A DNA stretch of 64,000 nt, from positions 17,993,930-18,057,929 of the forward strand of contig NC_082595.1 in the NCBI RefSeq assembly GCF_030936135.1. The letters are read 5' to 3'. Shown piece by piece: positions 49,301 through 61,300 of this stretch. The stretch comes from Gavia stellata. Lineage: Eukaryota > Chordata > Aves > Gaviiformes > Gaviidae. Made by a program: the position numbers and the translations under genes. The notes under the pieces were generated by a model. That model worked only from the letters and a program-made list of their open reading frames with translations. It was not told the DNA's origin and ran no database searches. Within the stretch, counting starts at the first letter, position 1, and every line of letters starts with the position of its first letter.

Positions 49301-52300
49301 CTGTTTGGATCAAGAGGTGTAGTGGATTGTTTAAAGGCTGGTGGAAAGACCGTGCTGCCAAGAAAGGCTGCTCCTGCTTATAAGTTTAGCAGCAGCCGTG
49401 GTGTTAGCACAGCTGGAATCAAAATTGCTACAGCTGCTGATGGCTGAAGTTGGGCCTCTCCCCAGATAACCTTTGCTGTCTGGCTGATCTGGTCACTGAG
49501 GGTGTCCTTTCCACCCACCCCCAAATCTTTCTTACAAATGCTTTCAGAATAAAATGTTTTGAGGAAGCATACCCGGCTTCTTCAACATTTTAGCTGACCA
49601 TTTCCAGACTTCTTGCTAGGGCTGTTTGGAAGTACTGTGCAGGATTGACTCCTATGGTTCCTACTAGTGATGACCAGAGCCAGGGAGATGATGGCCACAG
49701 CTATGTGTGTTTCTGCCCAGTCCCTTGGCATCATCCCATACATACCAATTTTAGTATGTCTGGAGATTTCACAGGTCTGTTTTTCACTAGTTTGAAATCA
49801 TGACTTTTGCTCAGTTAAGCAGTTTGAATGCTAGCTAATGTGTCATTTTGTCCGGTTCCTCATTCTACATCTTAAATTTATGTCAAAGCTTTATTTAATC
49901 CTTTGCCTGCAGCAGCCTGCCAAGAGTAGCCAACATGATTTTGACTTGAGGCACAATTCTGCAGCTGATTATTTCCCCCCTCACTTTTTTAACTTTGTGA
50001 ACACCATGTATCCAGAAATGGTTTTGTATGTGCTCTTTCACTGGAGATGAAGTTCTCTGTATGTCCAGGAGTCCTTTAGCTTCCTTCCAGTTTTCTTAGC
50101 TGGCTAATAAGTGTCTGTATGTGGTTAACTAACAAGAACACAATGAAGGTAGTTCCTTTAATTATTTTGATCCTGTTTTCTCTGTTTCGTTTCATGATGC
50201 TATGCAGCTGGCCTCTGTCAGAGTTATTAAACTGGCCTCCCATAAAATGTTAATTTAGCTGTGATATAGTAGATGAAAAGACACCAGACTTGGCAGGGTT
50301 TGCATGATGTTGTTTGTGGACGTTTGTATGTAGTGCCTGAACCAAGTATCCACCGGCTGATTAAAGTCTGCCGGTAAACTTTTGCTTTTCTGCAGTGCTG
50401 TGATAACAGTTACTGTAGGTTTCACTTAAGGTATTGAAATACTTTCTGAAAGTAGCAGAGTAGTTTCAGCTGTGCTTTACAGGTGTAGAAAAATAGAGAT
50501 ATAACATGGTAATAAGTCATGGGCTAAAGGCAGTGGGACTCCTTGCGTTTAGACCTTGCTATAACCAACAGTGTTCTGGTGTTGATGCTAGAGATGTTTT
50601 AAAGATGCTTGGTATAAACTTGAACTGTATTCATTTCCAGTAGCAGCTACTAATTTGGGATATTTCACGTGATACCTAAAGTGATCAGCCCTCATTCTGG
50701 AGGGCAAATACTCAGTACTTCCAAAACTGTGTTGCTCTAGAATATGTTACACTGTGCTTTAAAAAACCCAAAAATTGTAAATAGGAATGATTTTTAATAT
50801 TCACTTCATGATAGTTAATAAAGACATTATTAAAATTCTGAATCTTTTTATGCAGGCTTGAATATGTGGAGTGTTCAGGATCATACATTTCTCTACCAGT
50901 CCCACTGTGCCCTGTAGTATTTATCATCTTTTAACTGAGACAAGCTTTTTGGAAGTATTCTGTTGTATGGATTTGGGCAAGAAGACCTTGTTGGAAATGT
51001 TCTTGAAACAGACGTCATGAAACATAATTGTACACAGCAATAATTTGGGTTTGCTATTAACAAGATGTTATGTCTTGCACTTGAAAGTTGGTAGGGACAC
51101 AAGCAGAGACACAGTGTTTCATCAACTTTCAGTTCTCTTGCACTGAAGTGCAGGGAGGGACCCTTCTATATGATTTCATTTATCTGAGGGCTGTAGCGAA
51201 ATTGGGTGGTCCTGGATCATTGACTCTGGGAAGTGAAAAGACATGCAATTGAAAAAAGCTGCCTTCTATTCTGCACAAAAAGCCTAAAGCACCTGTGGCA
51301 AAGCAAAAAGATTGTATCTTAAAATGCACAGGGAAAATTGTAGTAGAGTTCCATGGAATTAAGTAGGGTGTGAAACTTAATCAATAAATGGCCAGTTTTG
51401 ACCATAAAGACACGTCATGGGTTTTTCTTGTGCAGCTGTCCCTGTGGGGAAAAATGGAATAATAATTTTCAGTTCAAAGTTAATATTTATACAGCAAGTT
51501 GATAGGATAATTATTCAAATATTTAGCACTTGCTTGTTTTCATTGCAGGAATTGCAAAGCTCAGGAAGAGGACGCTTTCTACTGGAACATGCTGCTCCCT
51601 TCTCTGCTTTTTTGACGGACAGCTTTGGACGTCAGCACAACTACTTGCGAATTTCTTTGACCGAGAAATGCAACCTCAGATGTAAGTGTCTGTTTGCTTT
51701 CTTGCACAAAGCTCTTATGCACCACATTGTGCAAAGGCCAAGAACTGAGTTACGGTACTTATTGCTGTGTTGGCCCTGCGCTGTTTCTTGTCTTCACAAA
51801 AATAATGGTAAAGGATAGATAGAGACTGATTTGGAGCTGAGCTGCTGGTGGGATGGGGAAGCAGGAGCAAGCCTAGGGATCTGCCAGAGACAAGTGGGAG
51901 TGTGACAGGTCTTCCATCAGACTTGGTGTGGTTTGGATGATGGTGCTTGTGGATGTTTGTATGCCATACCCAAAGTGTGTGATAAGCATGAGAGCTCGTA
52001 CGTAGGCATTCCACAGTTATGTCTGCAAAGTTTGTGGCAATGTCCCAGTGCTTGCCAGTTCAGTTTGGTGTCTCTGTTTGAATGCAGGTTAGATAGAAAT
52101 AAGATCAGCTTTTCCTTCAAAAAGGATCCATTTTAATTTTGAGACCCATCAAATGAGTCTTGGGTTTTCTTCTGAAGGAAAACAGGAAATTGTTAGGAGA
52201 TTGCTTGTAAGATTTGGTATATGATCTTATCTGTATTTGAGAAAAGCAGAGTAGTCTGACATCCATTAAAGACAGATGCACTTGGTGCATTTTGCCCATG

Positions 52301-55300
52301 AATATTAGATTAACTGCTGCTGGTTATTTTTTCCCCATGTATTTCTGTATTCTTTGTTTCAGGTCGGTATTGTATGCCAGAGGAAGGTGTTCAGCTGACC
52401 CCTAAATCAGAGCTTCTTACTGCTCAGGAGATAATCACCCTAGCCAGACTATTTGTGAAAGAAGGTGTAGAGAAGATCCGACTGACAGGAGGAGAGCCAC
52501 TTATCCGTCCCGATGTGGTTGATATTGTGGGTGAGTTCCCAATAAATACAGCAAGTCATTTTGAAACTGATTCAAGAACTATGCTTATAACGATCTACTA
52601 ATACAGTCCAGCAACCTGAAGAATAACTGTACGTTAAATGACAGTGCTTTATCCCAACATTGTGAAACGTAAGATATTTCCTTTCAGAAAAATTCCAGTT
52701 CTGATCTCCTGCTTGGATAGAACTTATGTCTCTTCATGTTATAACAGCTGAACTTAGTGTTGTCTTCATATTCAACATCTACTAGAATAGCTTGCAATAC
52801 TGCAGCCCTGGGGTGAAAAATCAAGAATTGATGTGACCAGGTCCTCACTGGGGAGGAACAGTTGGTATGTGCTTACAAACAAAACAGGTTTTCTTTTGGA
52901 TTTTTGGGGGTTTTGTTTTTGTGTTTTTGTTTAGTTTCCTTGATAACAGATGTCACTTGCTTGTCTGTGTTTAATAAGGAATGGTGGAAATGCCAGTGTT
53001 TTTACAGTTACTGAAGACTATTACTTCAATGGAAGATAGACTTCTAAAAATTATCTTGTAATTTATCTCCTTCGACTGGTATTGTGTTGACTGACTCTGC
53101 CTGTTTTTTTTCTGGAGCCAGGTGCTTCTTTCCCTGTCCAAAGCCGTGTATGTTATGGACACTACAATAACTTTGTATAGCGGTAATGTAGGTGGGTGTG
53201 CTTTGGTGTATTGTAGGCAACTGAACTTGTCTGTTTCTTCAGTACTTATAAGAGTATATGTGCAGATAAGAAGACGTTAATATGGAAGATGAAGGTCTTG
53301 AAAGTAGAGTAACTGCCTACTGATACACTGAGCTTTTGTGCAGAAAACAGTTGGTCTCTGCTCCTGCTCTGTTTTATTCAGGATGTGGAAGACCTTTACG
53401 GTCTTTTCCAAAGGAAGCAGCAGAGCAGTGCAGTATGTAAAACTGACCTGTTTATAGCTGGAAAGGGTATGGCTAAAGTGAGCTGGCTTTGGTCTCCTTG
53501 AACCTTGATTGTGAGGAGTCCTGAAACTGCCCTGACTTAATCTTTTTGGAACTCTGGAATATCATTCTCTAGGGCATTTTGCCTGTTAGGTTATTTTTTT
53601 ATTTGGGATTGAGAGTGCTATGTGCCTTTCAAGAGACCTGTTTCTTTCAAGAAGACATTCCCAATTTCTAGTAATAATAGGTATAATTATTTTTAGCTGG
53701 CTTTCGCCAGACAAAAGAGGAAAGATTTATAAAATAGGTTGCATTTTAAAATACAATAAAGCTTTAACAGTTCAGCATATAATATTGGCCTGAAAATGAG
53801 TTGAAATCAACATCATCAGTTCAGTGCAGAACTTTCTTTCCTAGCACATGCACCTTTTTCATTTATCAACGGTACCTGATGGCTTTTTATATTCAACACA
53901 GCTACTCTGATGTTGAGGGTGTAAGTTGAGTAGCCAGGTCACTGCAAAATAATTACCGCATTGCTGCAATTTTGAAGTATTTATACTGGAAGGATAGAAA
54001 GCTTTTTTTGTTTGCTTTACTGCGGTGATAGAATTCTCAAAGGTTTATTTCTGTGGCTGAAAGAGGGAGACGGATCTTTTTGAACCACTGGGCTTTCATT
54101 ATTCTGCCTGCATTCTTGTTCACAGCTGAACTTTGACAGATTCATAGTGATCATTTTAATGGATGATGAGAGAGTAGTGATCTTGGGGTAAAGGTAATGG
54201 ATGTTAAGATGATTGTCCTATTGCATTAGTTCATTCTGTCATGAATTTGTATTAGCCTGGCTATTTTGTTTCTAGGGCATACTGAAAAATGGCAAATTAA
54301 GTCTATAAACACTTTTTGTCTTCTCAACTTTGGTGTAACTCTATGGTGCACAAGTTTAGGTTCAAGAAAAAAGTCTCAAAACTAAATAGATAATGTGTAA
54401 CAGCTATGGGAAAGCTCACTGAAGGGAAAACAAGCCCAAAAATGTCTTCTGCAGAATTCTAGATAGGCACCTTTACTGAAGCCATCTTAGCACAATGTAC
54501 TGGTTTGGGCTGGGATAGAGTTAATGTGGATTTCTAGATGGTTTATAGAAGCTGGCTGCAGTATCTTGGGTGCTGAATAGGGTTGAGATTTAAGTTAGGT
54601 TTGTTTTCAGCAAGCCTTTCTCTTAACCATAAATGGTCCGTGAAATACCATTAAAGCTCAAAAATATTAATGCTGGATTACTGTTACCATATTTTTCTAA
54701 TACTCAAGTTCAAACTTTTTTTGTTGTTTCAATGAACAAATGTGACTTGAAGCTACTGTAGGAGACAATGTTATTCAGAGACCTGCTACAGTTCAACACA
54801 TGCAAATATATAAACTATGACTTAGCAACTAACACTTGCTGAAAGCTAAATCATGTCCTGGGGACTGCTGAAAACGTATGTTTGAGACTTTTCTGAAGCA
54901 GCTGATAGTGGAATATAGAATCCATATCCTTTGGGATACTCAAAGTTTAAATTGGCACCAGATATGATCTGTGTGATAGCTGTTTATTATTAATAGTCTG
55001 AGAAGTACACATCTCCACTGACAAAATCATTTTCCATGGGGTGGGGGACAGATGGTTGGATGACTTTTTATAGCAAAATACACATTTCAAGAGTGAAGTG
55101 GCAGGGTAGACTTGTTAATTCGTGTATTAGGAGATACACATACCTTTTCTGGACTCAACCAGGAAAAGTGCAATTGAGGAAAAGATTAGAGGAGAATATG
55201 TAAGGAGCTTGTTTATTTAAGAAGATGCTCCTGATCCTAAAGGAAAAAGTAAATGTAAAAGGGTTTACTTGGTGGCCTGAGCCTGACATAGAAGCTTTTA

Positions 55301-58300
55301 GCTTCACACTATTGAATTATAGCATCTGTTCTGTTTCCTTTTTTACTTGATAGTTTTATCAGCTGCCTTTGCTTGTGCTGATTGTTGCTAAAGCAGTGAC
55401 CAAAGATCAGCAAACAGACTTAATACAGGTACAAGGTGAGTTACAAAGTTATGAAATCTCTTTAATCCCTTTTGAATTTAGAGGTCAACAAGCCAAGAAA
55501 CCAAGCAACTGCGAATGTTCCACTTCTTAGCTTGCACAAATAAGGCAGAGTGTACTAACTGGTCCTTTTTAACTTGTTGACGTTAGTGTTAAGTCTCCAT
55601 CTCTAATTTCTCACAGTTGGCTTCTATCCAATTTGTTATTACAGGTGGTTCTGCATATTAGTGTATTTCCAGTGCCTCATCCTGGATCTCTTCCTGTCTG
55701 ATGAGGAAGAAGATGCATTGATAACAGCTGCTGCCTGCATTAACTGACCTAATCAGCTGGTGCTACTTTTTTAAATTTTTCCATTTTAGGCTGCAGTATG
55801 GCTTTGGTTTTATGCAATGCCTTTATGCATGTTATATATCTAGCATTGGAAGCCTGTATGGCAGCTAGTCTTTTTTTCTCTGTTGTTAGGAGGTTGAGCC
55901 TTTTGTGCAGTCTGAACCTGTAAATAAAAGTAGTGGTGTTCCTATGCTATCCTCTGGCTGCAGTGTGTATCCTATGCTCTCACAATGACTAGACTGCTAG
56001 TGGTAGCTAGTGTTAAATAACCTTTGGCAAACTTGGGCCAATAGCACTCATCCTCTAGGACGGGGTTATTCGTGGTCAGTGGGGAGGATTTTGAGAGGTT
56101 AATGCCAGAAAAGTCTAGTTCTGAGTAAAGACTGCTCTTTCGTTACAACCTCAGGCTCCAAATCTCTTTACGGGGCTCTTCATCATGTTGCAAAATGCTG
56201 CTGCTGTAAACTTCAACATCTTTGGTGTGACCCGGCTCGTCCCATTCCAGAGTTTTGGGCTCAGCTTAGGGTGAATATTTTGAGAATAGCTGGGAAATGA
56301 GATAAAGCAAAAGTAAAGCCTTTATCAACATGAACAAATAAAAGTAAAATAGGGAGGGAAGAAGTGACTATGAAATATTTGTGCTGTAATTAAAGCTGCC
56401 TCAAGAGTAAAGGTTCTTCAAATATTTCTCAACTAATTAGGGTGGAGGCTATGAGAGAAGGGAGGAGGGAAAATAAGGAAAGAAAATTACTTTGCCATGG
56501 GTCTCCTTCTGCAAGTGGTTTATGAGGGTTTTTTCCTATTTGTTATTGTACTGATAACTGGAGGTTTGAAAGCCTGTCCTCTGGAGTTCTGGTATGCTGA
56601 GGATTTCTGCATTTGGCTTATGAGGAGGTAGCTATTTTCTAGATCTTAATCTCATGACATTAACTGTTTCTTATGTGGTTTTCTTTTCTTAGCCATTTTT
56701 TAGTGTCTTGCGTAAACACTCGTCAATTGGCTGGGCTACCGCTGTGGGTAATGGAAATATTTCAGTTGTCAAGTGCAAGTGTTTTGTCCCTTGGATGTTG
56801 TTGCCTTGGATTCTCGATAATGGTCTAATATGTTGACCTTTTTCGGTTTAGTTAGGAGTGTATGTGGTATTTCTTTCAGCAGTTTAAAGTCGCTACTGCT
56901 GGCAGCTACCTCTGGGTTAGAACTGGTTTTTGGTAAAGCATAGTAGGATATATGTAGCTAGATAAACGCAGCTAGTTCAGGTTTCAGGTGTGAAGGTGAT
57001 GGCTTGCTGCTTATTATTATTGCAGAGCACAGAATTCAGTTTGCAAAGCTAGATTGAGGAAAAGAAGGTAAGCAAAATCAGAGGCCTTCTTCCAACAATA
57101 AAGTAGGTATTTACTCTAAGAAATGGAGAACAAAATTAGTGTGCATTTTCAGTGTTCTTTATAACCAATTTTGCTTGCAATAAACTACCGTCTTTCATAC
57201 CTTTTGAAGTGGATTTGTGCTAAAATGGGTCTCTTCAACCAGTGCAGCTGGATGGAAGATAGCTGAAGCACTGAAGTGTCCATGTTTTCCTCACACCCTC
57301 AGTGATATTTTTTTGTTTGTTTGTTTCACAAATCTTTTGGGTTTTCTGTGTAACTTACAGTTGAATTACTTCTTTTAAAGCATTCTTTTTACTTTTTATT
57401 TTCCTAGGTCAACTGTACAAGCTAGAAGGGCTGAAAACCATTGCTGTCACAACCAATGGGATCAACTTAGCCAGATTGCTGCCCCGACTGAAGGAGGCAG
57501 GACTGAATGCCATTAACATTAGCCTGGATACTTTGGTCCCAGCTAAATTTGAGTTCATTGTCCGGAGGAAAGGTACAGGCTTGTCTTCTAAGGCAACTGT
57601 GTTAATACTTGCAGTAATGTTGTGAGTTGTTTGGTATGTCTTTCACACTCAGTTATTTTGGGAGGGGAGTAAATTGCTATTCTTCTGAGGCTAGGAAAAG
57701 TAGTCTGTACTAGCTTATTTGGTAGTGACTCTTTTTCCTTCTTTCCACAACCCTTAGGCAGGTAGGGCTCCTTTAGTTGGAGCTGGTGGAGCAGAAGATG
57801 CTCCACTCGCCACAGTCAATGGGACTGTGACTACAGCTGCCAGTAACCGGCTGATTACTGGTTAGTCATGGATACCAATAGACTCTCCAAATCTTATATC
57901 GGTCTCGTGCACTGCTCTTCTTTAATACTGTTCAAAAACAGATGTTCCTGCTATAGCAGCCGGGGACTAAGATGCCACAAGAACTGAACTTCTTGTCATG
58001 AATAGCATCAGTTTCTGGAATTTATATTTGGGGCATGTTAGCAGTGGTCTCACTTGTTATTAGTGATGTTCCCTACCTCCACTAATTTTTAATAGGAATA
58101 AACATAAACTGTGCCTGAGGTCATTTGAGGAGGGGTGCTAGCTTTTGTAACTTCTCTCTGATTGAGCTAGTAATTCCAAACAAAGTTTCAAAAATGCTTG
58201 GATGTGCCCAGTGTTACACATTGTTCTTTAAATGAATCCTAAAGCTCATCATGAAGTTCAGCTTCATGTTGGGCTTCCTTCCAACCTAAAACTGATTTGA

Positions 58301-61300
58301 TCTTGTACCATTCTATTTCTGTCCAGTAATGGAACTTTGGCAGTCTGTGTCAGACAAAGCCTCCAAGTAGCCACTAGATGGTGCAACAACGTAAGATAAG
58401 TGTAGGGTAAGGGATGTAGAAATCTGGGATGCTGTGAGAAGTAATTTCAACGTTTGAATCACTCCACTATCAAATCAAAGTTCTGCTGACAGGTGCAGAA
58501 AGGTGTCCTTGTCTATAGTCTCTCTGGGAGCACTTCTTCATGTTTCTACACCCCAGTGCAGAAATCTGTTCCTGTCATAAATCTGACTGGAGCATTATCC
58601 TTCCAGCGTAGACTATTACATTAATCTGGTTGCGTCATGGCACAGTTGGCTCCCAGAGGAGTATCTAATCACAAGCAGGTGTTGATTGTGCTCTTTCTTT
58701 CTGCTCTCTGCATTTGAATATTACCTGGTTTGTGACGTTCACTGGAAACAAGCCCTTCCTTTGCTACTGAAGAGGCAAAGCTGATCCTCCAGCTTCCTGA
58801 ATTACATGGCCACAGCTCTTCGTATCTGATTGGAAGCTGTTAGGAATGTGCTGCTTATAAAGTAAACTGAAAGTTATTGGGGGATGAGGGTAATTTTTAT
58901 TTATAGAAATGTTGTCTTCCCTTCTTCCCCCTTTAAAGAAAAAAGGTCTTTAACTACAAAGAGAGAAATTGCTCAGCTGAATAGCATAGGGAATGAACAG
59001 GGAAGTTTCTATGACTCTGGTTTTAAGGAGGAGAATAAAGTCTCCAAATCATAGATGTTTGGGTTTTTTTTAATGTGGAGATCAGGTAGAAATAGTAATG
59101 CTGAGTTGGGTTTTTTCTTTTGTTAAGGGCTGAAATTATGTAAAAATACTTTTTTGTTGTTTTTTGAGGGCTTTTTATTTAATAGGAGATTTCCAAGTCT
59201 GGAATGAGCAGAGAATACAGTGCCTGCCCTACTGTGCTACCCTGTTTCCTGTGGCAGTTCCAGAGGTGTCAAGATATAGCTCTGTTAGGGTAAGAGGGAT
59301 TCCTGGTCTTAGACTCCTACAGGCTAGTAACTTCTGTGGAAAGTAAAGGTGACATCTGATTACAGAGCTAACCAGGAACTCGAGCAACTTGGAATCAATT
59401 TTTCTGCTCCTCTAGAAACTCATTCTAGGGTTTTAAGAAAAGGCTGGAATTTTGTATCTTTGGTGCAGGTGACACCTGCTTTTATTCCCAAATGGTTGGG
59501 ATAGAGGGAATGACTGTGAGATGATCAGAGATTTTACTGATGTGTGAAAGCACATTAGAGGACCATAATATTTCTACCTCTCTCCATCTACCACATTCTA
59601 AGGGATGAACAAATGAAGAGTACTTTCTGGCAGGTAGTCAGTCTAACCTGTTTCACAACCTGTCTCTCCTTTTTTGTTCAGTACAGGGAAAATGAGATAA
59701 TATTGTACTGTAATTGAATCATTAAACATTGATTTGAAGCCTTTCTTCTTTTAAGGATTAAATGTTGGGAGGTGTTGTCCCACATGGGATTGTTCTGGAT
59801 GTGTCTAAAGTTGTCTGTGCTTTAAAGTTGGCTAAAGTTACAATTTCAGAGGAAATCTAAAAAGGTGAAAATACTGAAATTTTTCATTGGGTGGAAGAGG
59901 ACAAGGGTTGTAATTTTGAAATGTCAGACAAAAACTTGGACAACTTTTCTGCCTTGACAATATTTCCTGACACAATGACATCTAGTATTCTTTTCTGGTC
60001 TAATATTTTGAAATATTTTGGTTTTATTCTTTTTGTTGTTCTATTGCCACACAAGGACTTTGATCTAGAAGGGATGTTTCAGTAAGTATGGCAATACAAA
60101 TAAACTTCTAACAGCTTTACGTAAAGAAAAAGCAAAAAACAGTTAACACGAAAATATGAAATGCAGTTACAGATTTCTGTGGTTTTACTATAACAAACTT
60201 TTATTTTAAATAATCACCCTGCCCCCAAAATCTTTTAGTGGAAACATAGTTGTTAATCAGAATAGCTTACTTTTTTTTGTAAAGAAAGATTTTTGAGAGC
60301 TGTTCTAAACCACATTCTTCTGCTAGCGTAATAGGAGGTAAGAGGCAAAACTGGGAAGGACATTGAGTTAGATGCATTGCAAGCTATAATCCTGTTCCAT
60401 ATCTCTACAGCAAGCTGAGCCCAAGCATGCGAGTATTCAAACTTGCGGAGTTTTTGATCTTCTGCTTGCTAGTGATTGCTTCCTGGCCTTTTTAGTTCAG
60501 TTTCACCTTTCTGCAGTCCTGAAGTTGCACATAAGGTTTTCTGAGCTGTTGCAGAGCTTTTTGATCCTGTTTGTGGCTCTGGGATGTGCTTACAGCAGTG
60601 TATCATTATCTCTGTTGCCCCATTCAGCCTGCGAACTTGCTTAATTGGAATGAAAGTTACCACTGGTGCTGTAAACTTCCTGGGCACATGCAAAACAAGT
60701 AGGTGGTGAAGGAGAAGGGTGACAAGTTAAACTTCAAACAGTTGCTTGCAAGAGTTAGTTTATAGTCTTCTCCTTGCTCTTCACCTCTCATTTTGCAGCC
60801 AGGACTAGCATTAGGGTCTGCTTATAAAATGGTTAGCATCTTCTGCTGTCCTGTGTTCATGTTTTATAATGCCTTTACCAGCCAGAAAGCAGTTAAGTGA
60901 AAGTTTCTTGTCTCTGTTTCTGGGTTTTTTTTTCCCTGATCTTGAATGCATCCAATATTAAGTATGCGCAGAATATTATTGAGTTATTGCTTATTGCTGG
61001 TAAAGCACCTACAGGTTAATGAAGGTGTGATCTCTTCACTAGAGAATCTGAGTTTCCAGTAGATAAGAGATAGGGAAAGGAAAACAGAAAAAAAAACATG
61101 ACAAGGAACAGGACAGGGATTGTCAGCACAAACTTCTGGAAGATGTTGCCCTTCCTTTTGCTAGCACGCATAAAGTATTTGCTGTTGAAGACTACAGCTT
61201 TGGAAGAAGGAGCTCAGTCTCATACAGTGTTTTGTCTCACACCTGAGTTTAGAGTGCAGAACAGGAAGGGAACTTAGTCTAGCACCTGACAGGGCAGGAG

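Larger units (their letters stand above)
43379..51548 (+). other. MOCS1: MOCS1 intron 1 (8,170 bases)
   Basis: It begins with GTGAGG inside the CpG island and ends with a pyrimidine-rich acceptor. It holds the G-quadruplex candidate, an 11-base G run at 43743-43753, a perfect hairpin at 44184-44216, a minus-strand MIR fragment near 48085-48170 and a 30-base cytosine tract at 49230-49259. Short reading frames in it show no recognisable protein. No other gene is seen. Confidence 0.85.

Noticed and set aside
52374..52601. Open frame running from exon 3 into intron 3
   Set aside because: The part after 52530 is intron read-through; the GTGAGT donor and continuity into exon 4 show the true exon end.
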